Assembly: GCF_016901815.1 (NCBI RefSeq)
Contig: NZ_JACSNR010000001.1
Location: 124,001 to 188,000, forward strand
Direction of reading: 5' to 3'
DNA: 64,000 nt
Source: Hydrogenoanaerobacterium saccharovorans
GTDB taxonomy: Bacteria; Bacillota; Clostridia; Oscillospirales; Ruminococcaceae
Every line of letters begins with the position of its first letter. Within the stretch, counting starts at the first letter, position 1. Shown piece by piece: positions 37,346-45,884 of this stretch. The position numbers and the translations under genes are program-made. A model generated the notes under the pieces. That model searched no databases and was not told where the DNA came from. It saw only the letters and a list, made by a program, of their open reading frames with translations.

Positions 37346-37942
37346 TTATGCAGCGGAATGGCCCTCTGTATGCTCCGGGAACAGTTTTCTGTGAATGCCT
37401 GCCTTCTGGATTGCCTTGAGGAAGAAGGGCGCCAGGATCATGGTGACAATCAGGGTCAGCGGGATCTGCAGGGCCGATGCGCTCAGGCGAACCAGCATAT
37501 TGGCGATAATGGTGTTCATCTCCAGGCGGAGCAGGAAGTATTCGCTGATGAAGTTCTTGCCGTAGAACAGCAGGGTGTAAGCCAGGTTGCCCACCAGTGC
37601 GCCTACAAAGTTCAGCGAAGCCTTTTCTCCATAGTGACCGCCCTTGTGCGAGATCAGGCCGGCAAAGAAGCCGATGAAGAACTTATTGAACAGCGTAATG
37701 GGAGCTTCCGCAACATAGAGCGGGTTGGTGAAGTCATAGAAGAACGCGCCAAGGCCGCCGGCCACACCGCCATAGACCGGCCCGAGCAGGATACCGGACA
37801 GGGAACAGAACACATTGCCCATGTGAATCCGGGTCAGGGTGCCGATGGGGATGGAGATAAAGTTGCTGATAAAGGATACCGCTGTCATAACGCCGATGGC
37901 GGACAGGGTATAAACGCTGAGCTTCGATTTCTTTGCTGCCAT
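37346..37942 (-). CDS. ECF transporter S component, probable pyridoxal/pyridoxine importer
   Basis: Integral membrane substrate-binding component of 198 residues with about six helices. The N-terminal motif LSAIGVMTAVSFISNF and GTLTRIHMGNVFCSLSGILL are typical of ECF S components. It needs the shared EcfAA'T module, not in this window. It lies 27 bases downstream of the pyridoxamine kinase gene, which supports vitamin B6 as cargo (a PdxU-type role); this is inference from context. The start at 37942 has AAGGTG upstream. Confidence 0.8.
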   Translation of the reverse strand: MAAKKSKLSVYTLSAIGVMTAVSFISNFISIPIGTLTRIHMGNVFCSLSGILLGPVYGGVAGGLGAFFYDFTNPLYVAEAPITLFNKFFIGFFAGLISHKGGHYGEKASLNFVGALVGNLAYTLLFYGKNFISEYFLLRLEMNTIIANMLVRLSASALQIPLTLIVTMILAPFFLKAIQKAGIHRKLFPEHTEGHSAA

Positions 37943-37969
37943 AATTACCACACCTTCAAACAATTATTT

Positions 37970-38830
37970 TCAGAGGATCTGATATCCTTTGAGTACAGTC
38001 TGCTGTGTGAGCCAGCCCAGGACACGCTCCAGCTGTACGCCGCACCGGGTATCGGTGCCATAGCTGAAGGTGGTCTGGATTGCAAGCTCGGTGAACCGGG
38101 TTGCACGGTCCATGGCGATGGGAAGGCTGTCGCCGGACAGGAATCCGCCAATGAGTACGCTGGCATACATATCGCCGGTTCCGGGATAGCTTACCGGTAC
38201 ATACTCACAGGGTACCATCCAGAACGCGTTGCGTTCCCGGTCATAGCCCACATTGGTCATGGTGCCGGATGCCAGCTGCATGCCGGTGATCACCACATAC
38301 CTCGGCCCCATTTCAGAGAGCCGGACCAGCATACTCTTGGCCTGCTGCCGGGTGATGGGATTGTGATCGTACTCCTCCCCGAGCAGGATGCAGGCTTCGG
38401 TGACATTGGGCGTAATCAGATCTGCCACACGCACCAGTTCTGCCATCCGCTTCTGCATGGCCTTGGTATAGGTCTTGTAGGGCTTGCCATGGTCGCCCAT
38501 GACAGGATCGACAACTTTGAATGCCTCAGGATAGCTCCGGAAGAACTCCAGGCAGTGATCCACCTGATTTTCCGATGCCAGGAATCCGCTGTATACGCAT
38601 TCAAATTCGATTCCCTGACTCTTGTAATGCTCCAGGCAGGGGGCGAGATAATCGGTGAGATCCCGCATTACCACATCGCCGAATCCGCCTGTGTGAGTGG
38701 ACAGGATTGCCGTTGGAATCGGGCTGACCTGTACTCCCATCACCGACAGCACCGGCAAAATCACGGTCAGAGAACAGCGGCCAAATCCGGACATATCCTG
38801 AATGGCTGCGACACGCAAGGGTCTGTTCAT
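37970..38830 (-). CDS. pdxY: Pyridoxamine/pyridoxal kinase
   Basis: Ribokinase-fold kinase of 286 residues phosphorylating pyridoxal, pyridoxine or pyridoxamine for PLP salvage. The N-terminus (AIQDMSGFGRCSLT) and the PdxK/PdxY block HTGGFGD, VDPVMGDHGKPY, TPNVTEA and the ATP-site SYPGTGDMYASVL with catalytic Asp are present. The start at 38830 has GGAGG upstream. It heads an operon with the ECF S component and perhaps the acetyltransferase, under the promoter at 38860-38888. Confidence 0.92.
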   Translation of the reverse strand: MNRPLRVAAIQDMSGFGRCSLTVILPVLSVMGVQVSPIPTAILSTHTGGFGDVVMRDLTDYLAPCLEHYKSQGIEFECVYSGFLASENQVDHCLEFFRSYPEAFKVVDPVMGDHGKPYKTYTKAMQKRMAELVRVADLITPNVTEACILLGEEYDHNPITRQQAKSMLVRLSEMGPRYVVITGMQLASGTMTNVGYDRERNAFWMVPCEYVPVSYPGTGDMYASVLIGGFLSGDSLPIAMDRATRFTELAIQTTFSYGTDTRCGVQLERVLGWLTQQTVLKGYQIL

Positions 38831-38859
38831 ACATTTTCCTCCGTTCACTCTGTACTTCC

Positions 38860-38888
38860 ATTATAGGCGGCTTTTTCCCGGGTGACAA
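38860..38888 (-). promoter_or_regulatory. Promoter of pdxY operon
   Basis: Minus-strand TTGTCA (38883-38888) and TATAAT (38860-38865) are 17 bases apart, 30 bases before the start codon. Confidence 0.8.
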
Positions 38889-39207
38889 AGTTTCCCAATG
38901 CAGGAATCCGTTCAGATCGGTTTATGCAATAAACACAATTATAAGTAAATCAAAAATCCTGTATTTGTGTATAATTACATATAAAAATCCGCATTTTTGA
39001 AAGTCCAGAAATATTAAGGTAATATTAACTAAATGAAAGTATACTATAATCACAGAATAAGTGCAATATGTAGAAAGAAATTTCCGGAAAAACATCAGAA
39101 ACTTTCCTGCGGCGATCTGGCAGGGAACCATGCAAGTTTTGATGAAAAAGAGCCATGCTATGGTTGTGCCGTCATCTGCCGCGGCACAGGAAAACGAGGT
39201 GAAAAGC
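38889..39207 (+). other. AT-rich intergenic region before a small membrane-protein gene
   Basis: About 320 bases without a gene. The left half is unusually AT-rich for the window. A TATAAT at 39045-39050 could be a -10 box but has no good -35. The rest is a probable leader of about 150 bases with a short GTGCCG/CGGCAC inverted repeat (39168-39187). No known RNA family is seen. Confidence 0.4.
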
Positions 39208-39393
39208 ATGAACCGTTCCGCCACCGGCGTTATGACCGGACTGGCTGTGGGGCTGGCTGCCGGCACTGCCATGTATGCCGCAACCAACATGACCACAGCC
39301 CGTCAGCGCCGCAAGATGAAGAAAGCCGCCAACCGTGCCATGAAGAATGTGGAAGGCATTGTCAGTGATATGGCCTATATCATGAAGCCTTAG
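39208..39393 (+). CDS. Small YtxH-like membrane protein
   Basis: A 61-residue protein with one N-terminal glycine/alanine-rich membrane helix (VMTGLAVGLAAGTAMYAA, about residues 8-25) and a basic, amphipathic C-terminal helix (ARQRRKMKKAANRAMKNVEG). The composition resembles small YtxH-like proteins, without a firm match. The start at 39208 follows GAGGTGAAAAGC; a frame open from 39061 lacks a ribosome-binding site. A bidirectional terminator follows. Confidence 0.6.
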   Translation: MNRSATGVMTGLAVGLAAGTAMYAATNMTTARQRRKMKKAANRAMKNVEGIVSDMAYIMKP

Positions 39394-39403
39394 CACTGCA
39401 CAA

Positions 39404-39443
39404 AAAAAGAACTGTCCGGTCGCAGGATCGGACAGTTCTTTTT
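39404..39443. terminator. Bidirectional terminator
   Basis: A perfect 15-bp stem AAAAAGAACTGTCCG with its complement and a ten-base loop, between the small membrane-protein gene and ktrB. Confidence 0.9.
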
Positions 39444-39465
39444 ATAACATATTCTTTTGGGGAAC

Positions 39466-40848
39466 TCAGCCCACCACGATCTTGCCTTCCGGCATGATCT
39501 CCTTGCGGCTGCTGCTTCCCGCTACCAGGGACAGCGCAAAGGAAACCGGGCCTACCCGTCCCAGATACATCAGCAGCGTCAGGATCAGCTTGCTGATGGT
39601 ATCGGCCTCACCGGTCACGCCCGAGGAGAGGCCAACGGTTGCGAAGGCGGAGGTGCATTCAAAGATGATGTCCAGGAACGCGCACTGGGGCAGCAGGAAG
39701 GAGATGATAAAGCTTGCCACCAAAACCAGAGCCGCGGCACAGACCACAATGGTCACAGCCTTGTAGACAACACTCTTGTCCACCCGGCGGTTCCACATTA
39801 CAACTTCCTCCCGGCCCCGGAGCACCGAAGCCACCGTCATGATCAGAACCGAGAAGGTGGTGATCTTCACACCGCCGCCGGTGGAGCCAGGCGCCGCACC
39901 GATGAACATCAGCATAGTGGAAATGCCCTTGCTGATGGGATTGAGGGTAGCCTGGTCAATGGAGTTGAAGCCGGCTGTACGGCAGGTTACCGACTGGAAG
40001 AAACCAGCGGTGATCTTCTCACCGAAGCTCAGGCCAGACATGGTGTTGTTCCACTCATAGGCCCAGAAGAACAGGGCGCCGGACAGGATCAGCAGAGCGG
40101 TCATGGACAGTACCACCCGGGACTGCAGGGTCAGCTTTTTGGAGCTTTTGTACGAAGCGATGTCCTTCCACACCACAAATCCCAGACCGCCCACGACGAT
40201 GAGCGCCATGATGGTATACATCACAATGGGGACGCCGTTGTAGTTGCACAGGGAGATGTATTCGCTCTCCCGGCCCAGTACATCGAAGCCGGCGTTGCAG
40301 AAGGCGGACACTGCCAGGAAGCAGGAGATGTAGATGCCCTCCCCGACACCGTATCTGGGGATAAAGGCGGTGGACATGAGCAGAGCGCCGATGCCTTCAC
40401 AGGCCAGCACTGTTCCGACAATGCCCATGAGCATCTTGTTGATGTTTGCCATGGAGCCGAAGTTGATGGATTCCTGTGCCAGCTGCATTTCCCGCAGGCC
40501 AAGCTTTTTGCCGGCGATGACAGTAAAGAAGGTGGAGAAGGTCACCAGGCCCAGACCGCCCACCTGGATCAGCAGGATAATGACGATCTGCCCAAACCGG
40601 CTCCAGTGCGTAAAGGTATCATAGGTGATGAGTCCGGTTACACAGGTAGCGGAAGTAGCAGTAAACAAGCTGTTCACCAATGGTGTAACCTCCCGGGACT
40701 TGGAGGAGATGGGCAAGCAGAGAAGAATGGTGCCCACCAGGATCACCAGGGCAAAACTCAAACAGATTACACGCAGCGGCTGGGAAAAGAAGGAGCGTTT
40801 TTTACGGTTCTCTCCCCGACTGCCTTTTATAATAATTTCAGGATTCAC
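39466..40848 (-). CDS. ktrB: KtrB/TrkH-family potassium transporter, membrane subunit
   Basis: K+ uptake channel-like subunit of 460 residues with four repeated membrane-pore-membrane units. The filter segments are TSATCVTGL, FCNAGFD, TCRTAGF and AFATVGLSS, each keeping the selectivity Gly. It should work with a cytosolic KtrA-type RCK subunit, which is not adjacent. The start is a GTG at 40848 with GGAGAG overlapping the stop of the NUDIX gene, so the two are coupled. KtrA/B systems in Firmicutes are controlled by c-di-AMP; a BusR-like protein lies 9 kb away. Confidence 0.92.
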   Translation of the reverse strand: MNPEIIIKGSRGENRKKRSFFSQPLRVICLSFALVILVGTILLCLPISSKSREVTPLVNSLFTATSATCVTGLITYDTFTHWSRFGQIVIILLIQVGGLGLVTFSTFFTVIAGKKLGLREMQLAQESINFGSMANINKMLMGIVGTVLACEGIGALLMSTAFIPRYGVGEGIYISCFLAVSAFCNAGFDVLGRESEYISLCNYNGVPIVMYTIMALIVVGGLGFVVWKDIASYKSSKKLTLQSRVVLSMTALLILSGALFFWAYEWNNTMSGLSFGEKITAGFFQSVTCRTAGFNSIDQATLNPISKGISTMLMFIGAAPGSTGGGVKITTFSVLIMTVASVLRGREEVVMWNRRVDKSVVYKAVTIVVCAAALVLVASFIISFLLPQCAFLDIIFECTSAFATVGLSSGVTGEADTISKLILTLLMYLGRVGPVSFALSLVAGSSSRKEIMPEGKIVVG

Positions 40849-40854
40849 AGCTTT

Positions 40855-41340
40855 TTACTCTCCTATCGTCCGCGAATCGGTCTGTGCGGGAGCCGGATTC
40901 TTCCGCTCATTGCGCCGGAAGAACTTACGCCGCAGAAACTTTTTCGCATGATTGATCAGATTTTTATCATTCCGGAAGATAACTTCCCGATGTGCGCTTT
41001 TCAGCGGCACCCATCGGATCTCACTGATTTCTTCTTCCTGACGCCGGGTGCGGTCATCATCGGCATATCCAAGAAAATACACCACTTGTTTGCGGATATT
41101 CGGTCTGGGATAGTATTCCACGCTCTGACGGAATCCCTCTTCCAGCTGAATGGTCAATCCGGTTTCCTCGTGGACTTCCCGCAAAGCGGTTTCCACCTCG
41201 GTTTCTCCCTCTTCTACATGTCCTTTCGGAAATGACCAATGCCCGCCAAACCGATGTTTGAGCAGCAGCAGTTCCACTTCGCCGTTTTTTGTCCGATACA
41301 CCAGGGCGCCGCAGGACTTCTCCTTGCGCAATGGATTCAC
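40855..41340 (-). CDS. NUDIX hydrolase
   Basis: Nucleoside-diphosphate-X hydrolase of about 161 residues. The NUDIX box GHVEEGETEVETALREVHEE followed by TGL is complete. The N-terminal strand SCGALVYRTKNGEVELLLLK and HRFGGHWSFPKG are typical of diadenosine-polyphosphate or (di)nucleotide-type members. A basic tail (KKFLRRKFFRRNERKN) ends the protein. The start is uncertain: a GTG at 41340 has GGAAAG five bases upstream, while the frame is open to a TTG at 41394. Co-transcribed with ktrB. Confidence 0.85.
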   Translation of the reverse strand: MNPLRKEKSCGALVYRTKNGEVELLLLKHRFGGHWSFPKGHVEEGETEVETALREVHEETGLTIQLEEGFRQSVEYYPRPNIRKQVVYFLGYADDDRTRRQEEEISEIRWVPLKSAHREVIFRNDKNLINHAKKFLRRKFFRRNERKNPAPAQTDSRTIGE

Positions 41341-41563
41341 ACCATCTTTCCGGCACTGTTTTTGGGCAGGGCGATTCCCTGCTATTCGCGCCAATCTATC
41401 ATTAATATATCACTATTTCATCTATATTAAAAGAAGAATATGTTACTTTCCGAGGATATTTCCAGATTGATCAGATTTTTTTGACCGCTGCGGACCACAT
41501 TGGCAATATTGTACAACTTCGGGCCAGCCTTCCTGCTCTGCCTTTCTGTTTGCGGCTTCTCTC

Positions 41564-41592
41564 TTGCATTTTTGCCATAATTGCGGTACACT
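41564..41592 (+). promoter_or_regulatory. Promoter of tRNA-Arg
   Basis: TTGCAT (41564-41569) and TACACT (41587-41592) are 17 bases apart and 12 bases before the tRNA. Confidence 0.6.
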
Positions 41593-41604
41593 ATATTATA
41601 TTCT

Positions 41605-41679
41605 GCCCCCGTAGTTAAATGGATATAACAAACCCCTCCTAAGGGTTAGTTATGAGTTCGATTCTCGTCGGGGGTGCCA
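41605..41679 (+). tRNA. tRNA-Arg, anticodon CCU
   Basis: A full cloverleaf can be folded: acceptor GCCCCCG with CGGGGGT (one G-U pair), anticodon stem AACCC/GGGTT around the loop CTCCTAA (anticodon CCT, reading AGG), a T-arm ATGAG-TTCGATT-CTCGT, discriminator G and an encoded CCA. A promoter precedes it and a terminator follows. Confidence 0.95.
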
Positions 41680-41703
41680 TACAGGAACATCTCTGTTCCA
41701 TAT

Positions 41704-41734
41704 AAAAAGCCCGGGTACTGTCCGGGCTTTTTTT
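41704..41734. terminator. Bidirectional terminator after tRNA-Arg
   Basis: AAAAAGCCCGG pairs with CCGGGCTTTTT; also serves the convergent lipoprotein gene. Confidence 0.9.
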
Positions 41735-41774
41735 ATTGCAGCCCCCAGCGCTCCGGTGTCCCGGGCCACCTCCA

Positions 41775-42191
41775 TCAGGGACAGGTCAGCACTTCCACCC
41801 TGACCCCGCCTTCGGTATCGGGCTGGATTTCAATATCAAACTGTGCCTCTTCGGCAGCTCCCGACTCGACAGAGACCGTTTCCCGGCAGGGTTCAGAAGG
41901 GCTGACCGCATAGATCTGTTCCTCTGTGCCGCAGGTGACCCGGATCTCCATAGTGCCGCTTGCGCACTCTGCCTCAATCCGGAACTGGTAGTCAGTCTCC
42001 CCCTCCAGCGGAAGCGTCCTGCCGACGCTGCTGTACTTCTCCTCATATTCCTCCGGATAAAAATGATACTCAAACGCCTGTCGGGAAACAAATTCCTCTG
42101 CCTCCTCCGGAGCTCTGCCACATGCGGAAAGCCCCAGCACCAGCCCCAGGGAAATCAGCCCGGCTATGGCTTTTTCAGATCGCTTCATCAT
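41775..42191 (-). CDS. Hypothetical lipoprotein linked to the ABC operon
   Basis: Lipoprotein of 138 residues: signal KRSEKAIAGLISLGLVLGLS ending in the lipobox LSAC, then an acidic soluble domain that looks beta-rich (MEIRVTCGTEEQIYAVSPSE). No family recognised. The ATG at 42191 has GGAGG seven bases upstream and lies inside the end of the ABC ATPase gene (17-base overlap), so it is translationally coupled and probably belongs to the same envelope-stress unit. Confidence 0.75.
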   Translation of the reverse strand: MMKRSEKAIAGLISLGLVLGLSACGRAPEEAEEFVSRQAFEYHFYPEEYEEKYSSVGRTLPLEGETDYQFRIEAECASGTMEIRVTCGTEEQIYAVSPSEPCRETVSVESGAAEEAQFDIEIQPDTEGGVRVEVLTCP

Positions 42192-42849
42192 GAATAATCC
42201 TCCCGTCCTGCATTTCAATCAGCCGGTTCGCACAGGATGCCACCTGTCTGTCATGGGTGATGATTACAATGGTTTTCCCCATGCGGTTCAGCTCCTGGAA
42301 TACACCCATAATCTCCGCCCCGGTCCGGCTGTCCAGCGCGCCGGTGGGCTCATCTGCCAGCAGAATATCCGCCCCGCACACTATCGCCCGGGCAATGGCG
42401 GTGCGCTGCTTCTGTCCGCCAGAGAGCTGGGACGGCTTCCGGCGAGCCAGGCCTGCAATGCCCACCTGTTCCAGCGCCGCAAGAACCTTCGCCCTGCGTT
42501 CTGCCCCTGACATCCGCTGCCGGAGCAGAGGCAGCGCCACATTCTCGGCAGCGGTGCAGTCCTCCAGCAGCGCAAAATGCTGAAAGACAAAGGAGATCTT
42601 CTGTCCCCGGATTGCTGAGAGACGCTTCTCTGACGCCCGCTCCAGATGCTCCCCGTCCAGCCGGTAGATTCCGCTGGTGGGGGCGTCCATGCAGCCTATG
42701 ATGTGCAGCAGCGTCGTCTTGCCGGAACCGGAAGCGCCCATCACCGCCGCAAACTCTCCTTTCCCGATGCATAGGTCGATTCCGGTCAGCGCCGGCGTCA
42801 CAACATCGCCATTGCGGTATTCCCTGACAATTCCTTTCAGTTCAATCAC
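42175..42849 (-). CDS. MacB/LolD-type ABC transporter ATPase
   Basis: ATP-binding subunit of 224 residues. Walker A is GASGSGKTT near residue 40, the signature is LSGGQKQR near 143, Walker B is ILLADEPTG near 160, and the H-loop is IITHD. The sequence class is that of MacB/LolD/FtsE-like ATPases that drive mechanical extrusion rather than membrane passage. The start is a GTG at 42849, overlapping the stop of the permease gene by eight bases, with GGAGG upstream. Confidence 0.92.
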   Translation of the reverse strand: MIELKGIVREYRNGDVVTPALTGIDLCIGKGEFAAVMGASGSGKTTLLHIIGCMDAPTSGIYRLDGEHLERASEKRLSAIRGQKISFVFQHFALLEDCTAAENVALPLLRQRMSGAERRAKVLAALEQVGIAGLARRKPSQLSGGQKQRTAIARAIVCGADILLADEPTGALDSRTGAEIMGVFQELNRMGKTIVIITHDRQVASCANRLIEMQDGRIIHDEAI

Positions 42850-44104
42850 TGGTATCTGTACCTCCTTTGATCAGTTCCCCGGGACTGGTGCGGAACAGCC
42901 TGTTCAGCGGGATCAGGGCTCCCATTCCTGTTATGAGCACCGCCAGCAGAATACAGGCCGGCAGCGTGCAGCCGGTATGGGCCCCCAGAAGCACACCCCG
43001 GAACAGGTCGGTGCTGCGCATCAGACCGAGCCACTGGACTCCCCAGGCAAGCAGTCCTGCCCCCAGAAGCACCATGAACAGCTCCAGAAGAATCTCCGCG
43101 GCGACCGCTGAGCGGGAAAATCCGCAGGCCATCCAGATGCCATACTGCTGCCTTTTGAGCAGGGCGCTCACGGCAAACACCGCTGTCACCGAGCTGCCCG
43201 CCATCACCGTAATGAAGCCAGCAAGCAGTACCTGGCGGGTGGTGAAAGCCCCGGTTTCCGCCTGATAATCCCCGTATTCCTCGGACAGCAGCCGGGCAGA
43301 GGCCGCAAAGCCATGCTGTCGGGGATAGGCGGCAATCTGTTCCCGGATCAGACCGGTGTCCGCCCCGTCTGCCAGAAAGGCATAGGTATTGTGGAGGCAG
43401 GAGAGCTGGGTCATGATGTCACTGCGGCTCTGTCCCGAAAAGGGCGCCAGGAACCAGCCATCCAGCGAAACCACCGGGAAACGGATCAGGTCGTCTTCCT
43501 CCACCCAGACCGCCCCTTTTGGGATATAGCCCATGACCTCATACCGCTCCCCGGTGCGTTCCTCAGTCAGAGTCTGTCCGATGGGAAGAATCTCCCGGAA
43601 CACCTCACTCACATAGAGCGGCAGGGAACCGTTCCCCGGGTCAGCGTACCCGGTGACCCCACCCTCGACAAATGGCAGCATTGCCGCGTCCGCGTGAAGC
43701 AGCCGGGAAATACCGGGATAGTCCTCATATTTCTGCCCTTTGAGCAGCGCCCCGTTCACCGATTTGTAGGCCTCCAGGTCTTTCAGCTCAGAAAAATACA
43801 CCCCTTCGGCGTCAAACTGCCCCACTGCCGCCACGCCGGGGCGTGTCCCGATATAGTCAAGGTACTGCCGGATCACCCCGGCAAATTCCGGGGACTCCTC
43901 GGTATACTGATAATCCAGATGCAATACCCGGTCCAGTTCCACGCTCACGCTGGCTTCAAAAATCTTCTGCTGATAGAAGAATCCCGCTGCCCCTGTGATG
44001 CCGGACAGGACGGTCTGCATGGCGGAAAAACACACAGCCAAGAGCAGCAGCGAGTAAAACCTCTTCCTGAAAAGCCCGGTGAGGGCAAGCCGGAGAATAT
44101 TCAT
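42842..44104 (-). CDS. MacB/FtsX-type ABC permease, large subunit
   Basis: Permease of 420 residues: one N-terminal membrane helix (about 15-37), a large extracellular domain (about 40-285), then three C-terminal helices (about 288-312, 333-360, 375-398), the MacB topology. FtsX-like features LKRQQYGIWMACGFSRSAVA and the ending PLNRLFRTSPGELIKGG are conserved. It starts immediately at the preceding permease's stop (TGAATG). Such systems export peptides or respond to wall-active antibiotics; the substrate is unknown. Confidence 0.85.
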   Translation of the reverse strand: MNILRLALTGLFRKRFYSLLLLAVCFSAMQTVLSGITGAAGFFYQQKIFEASVSVELDRVLHLDYQYTEESPEFAGVIRQYLDYIGTRPGVAAVGQFDAEGVYFSELKDLEAYKSVNGALLKGQKYEDYPGISRLLHADAAMLPFVEGGVTGYADPGNGSLPLYVSEVFREILPIGQTLTEERTGERYEVMGYIPKGAVWVEEDDLIRFPVVSLDGWFLAPFSGQSRSDIMTQLSCLHNTYAFLADGADTGLIREQIAAYPRQHGFAASARLLSEEYGDYQAETGAFTTRQVLLAGFITVMAGSSVTAVFAVSALLKRQQYGIWMACGFSRSAVAAEILLELFMVLLGAGLLAWGVQWLGLMRSTDLFRGVLLGAHTGCTLPACILLAVLITGMGALIPLNRLFRTSPGELIKGGTDTSD

Positions 44105-44635
44105 TCAGCCGATCACCTCCGCCGGATGGATTCCCAGAATACGGACAACCGGGACTGCCGCGGAGACCGCCAGGGTAAAGAGCAGGAGCAGCAGGGTGCT
44201 TCCCAGGAAAAAGGGGGTAATGTGAATGGACAGCACCCCGCTGGTGAGACGGGAAAGCCCCGCGGTGAGCAGAAGCCCCAGCCCCAGGCTGATCAACAGG
44301 ATTCCCGCCAGGTCGCCGACCACAGCGCCGATGATCCGGGCACCGGACCAGCCGAATGCCTTGCACACCGCCAGATCCCGACGCCGGGTGATTACCCAGA
44401 AATTCGCCGCTGTCATACAGTTCACCATGGAAAACAGGTAGATCCTGAGCGCCAGGGAAAGCCCGCTGTTCTGTATGGTCTGCAGGATCGGGGCCTCCTG
44501 ACCGGCTGACGACAGGGACTCCAGAAGACCATGGATGACGCTGATGCCGATCAGTACCGCTGTCATGGAGATGGCAAAGCCCAGGATCAGCATCAGGGTG
44601 GTGGGGCGGCATCTCCGCTTTACTTTCCGCAGCAT
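44105..44635 (-). CDS. FtsX-like ABC permease, short subunit
   Basis: A 176-residue membrane protein with an N-terminal helix (LMLILGFAISMTAVLIGISV) and an FtsX core (ITRRRDLAVCKAFGWSGARI followed by two more helices and PVVRILGIHPAEVI). It lacks the large extracellular domain of the next permease, so the two probably form an asymmetric pair. AAGGAGTG precedes the ATG. A TGTAAC-N17-GTCATA element 22 bases upstream marks the start of this operon. Confidence 0.82.
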   Translation of the reverse strand: MLRKVKRRCRPTTLMLILGFAISMTAVLIGISVIHGLLESLSSAGQEAPILQTIQNSGLSLALRIYLFSMVNCMTAANFWVITRRRDLAVCKAFGWSGARIIGAVVGDLAGILLISLGLGLLLTAGLSRLTSGVLSIHITPFFLGSTLLLLLFTLAVSAAVPVVRILGIHPAEVIG

Positions 44636-44663
44636 GGAAAAATCACTCCTTTTCTGTTTTCCC

Positions 44664-44692
44664 TATGACCGGGCAGCAGAGATTTTGTTACA
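44664..44692 (-). promoter_or_regulatory. Putative ECF-sigma promoter of the ABC operon
   Basis: Minus-strand TGTAAC (44687-44692), 17 bases, GTCATA (44664-44669). The same layout occurs before the sigma operon (46447-46475). Confidence 0.6.
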
Positions 44693-44733
44693 AAAAAAGA
44701 CCGGCACACCGGTATAGTGTGTCGGTCTTTTTT
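44693..44733. terminator. Bidirectional terminator between anti-sigma and ABC operons
   Basis: A 17-bp stem AAAAAAGACCGGCACAC with its near-complement GTGTGTCGGTCTTTTTT. It ends the anti-sigma transcript just before the ABC-operon promoter. Confidence 0.85.
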
Positions 44734-44745
44734 CAGCTGGCACTG

Positions 44746-45414
44746 TTACGGGTTCCAGAGCAGTGTGGAACTGCCGATAAGCTGTTCCAGTTCCCCGCTC
44801 CCCAATGTTTCGATTCCGGTATAGTCTCCGGTGTAGTAGTATACACCATCGATCCCTGCTGCGTCCTTCTCAGCGGCGCACAGCATGTATTCCGAGTAGA
44901 CCTCATCGCTTGTCACAAGGTCGTCCCACCGGTTGCCGGACAGGCAGAAGAACAGATAGGTTTCCCCCTCTTCGGATTCCACCCGTTTGATAGTCAGATG
45001 CGTGGCCTCGTTGCCCTGCAATCGTCCCATCAGATTTCCGTCCACCATGGATACAGAAATATTGTCCTCATAGGGGATCACCTGCTCGGCGCTCCTGAGG
45101 AATCCGATGGCGGAAAGCACCAGAACAGCCAGCACCGCCAATGCCAGCACCGCAGCCAGCACCTGCCTTTGAAGCAGCGTTTTCCGGACGGCACGAAGCG
45201 AAGCCGCCTTCCTGAACTCCTGATCCGCTGTCTGTTCCGGCTCCTCACCGGGCACAGGGAACAGCCCGTCCGCCTCACACAGCGCCGTCTGGTATGCCCG
45301 GCAGGAGGGACACTCCCGCAGGTGCTCCTCAACAGCAGCCCTGCTCTCCTCACTGCAGACCCCGTCCTGATACAGCGGCAGCAAGTCCCGGATTAAATCA
45401 CATGGATATTTCAT
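44746..45414 (-). CDS. Anti-sigma factor with zinc-finger N-terminus
   Basis: Membrane regulator of 222 residues that should hold the cognate ECF sigma factor inactive. Residues 1-45 form a zf-HC2/ZAS domain (HLRECPSC with an upstream His/Cys), one membrane helix lies near residues 84-104 (LAAVLALAVLAVLVLSAIG), and an extracellular domain of about 115 residues follows. The start overlaps the sigma stop by four bases (ATGA). The extracellular part is not a recognised sensor domain. Confidence 0.85.
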   Translation of the reverse strand: MKYPCDLIRDLLPLYQDGVCSEESRAAVEEHLRECPSCRAYQTALCEADGLFPVPGEEPEQTADQEFRKAASLRAVRKTLLQRQVLAAVLALAVLAVLVLSAIGFLRSAEQVIPYEDNISVSMVDGNLMGRLQGNEATHLTIKRVESEEGETYLFFCLSGNRWDDLVTSDEVYSEYMLCAAEKDAAGIDGVYYYTGDYTGIETLGSGELEQLIGSSTLLWNP

Positions 45415-45884
45415 TGCATTCCCTCCCTGATCTTCAGCTTGGCCCGATGGTAGGTCACACGCGCCCAGCTGTCGGATTTTCCCCAGAAGCGCCCGATCTC
45501 CGCAAAGGAGAGCTCCCCGAATGTGCGCATCCAGAAAACCTCCTTATAGGGCTCGTCCAGCTGGTGCAATAGCCGGTGCAGTTCCATTGCCGTTTCCCGG
45601 TCCAGGAGCTTCTGTTCCATGTCCCCCGGGTCCGGGATCATTTCCAGCGGAGCATCTGCCTGCCGGTTCCGGCGCCTGCCTGCGGTGTAGAAGCAGTTTT
45701 TGGCAATCTGGCAGAGCCATACACTCAGCTTGCACTCCCCCCGGAAGGAGCCGATATTCTTCAGCGCCTTGAAGAATGCCTCCTGGGTGATCTCCTCTGC
45801 CCAGGCTTCGTCCCTGCAGAGAGCGAGCAGGTACCGGTATACAGAATCATAGTATTCTGAATATATCTTTTCAAACTCCTCCAC
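45411..45884 (-). CDS. ECF-family RNA polymerase sigma factor
   Basis: Alternative sigma factor of 157 residues. Region 2 is YRYLLALCRDEAWAEEITQE and FFKALKNIGSFRG, and region 4 is LDEPYKEVFWMRTFGELSFA then EIGRFWGKSDSWARVTYHRA. The start is GTG at 45884, preceded by GAGGTG and overlapping the stop of the DUF6518-like gene by 14 bases. The operon carries its own ECF-type promoter, so it is probably autoregulated. Confidence 0.92.
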   Translation of the reverse strand: MEEFEKIYSEYYDSVYRYLLALCRDEAWAEEITQEAFFKALKNIGSFRGECKLSVWLCQIAKNCFYTAGRRRNRQADAPLEMIPDPGDMEQKLLDRETAMELHRLLHQLDEPYKEVFWMRTFGELSFAEIGRFWGKSDSWARVTYHRAKLKIREGMQ

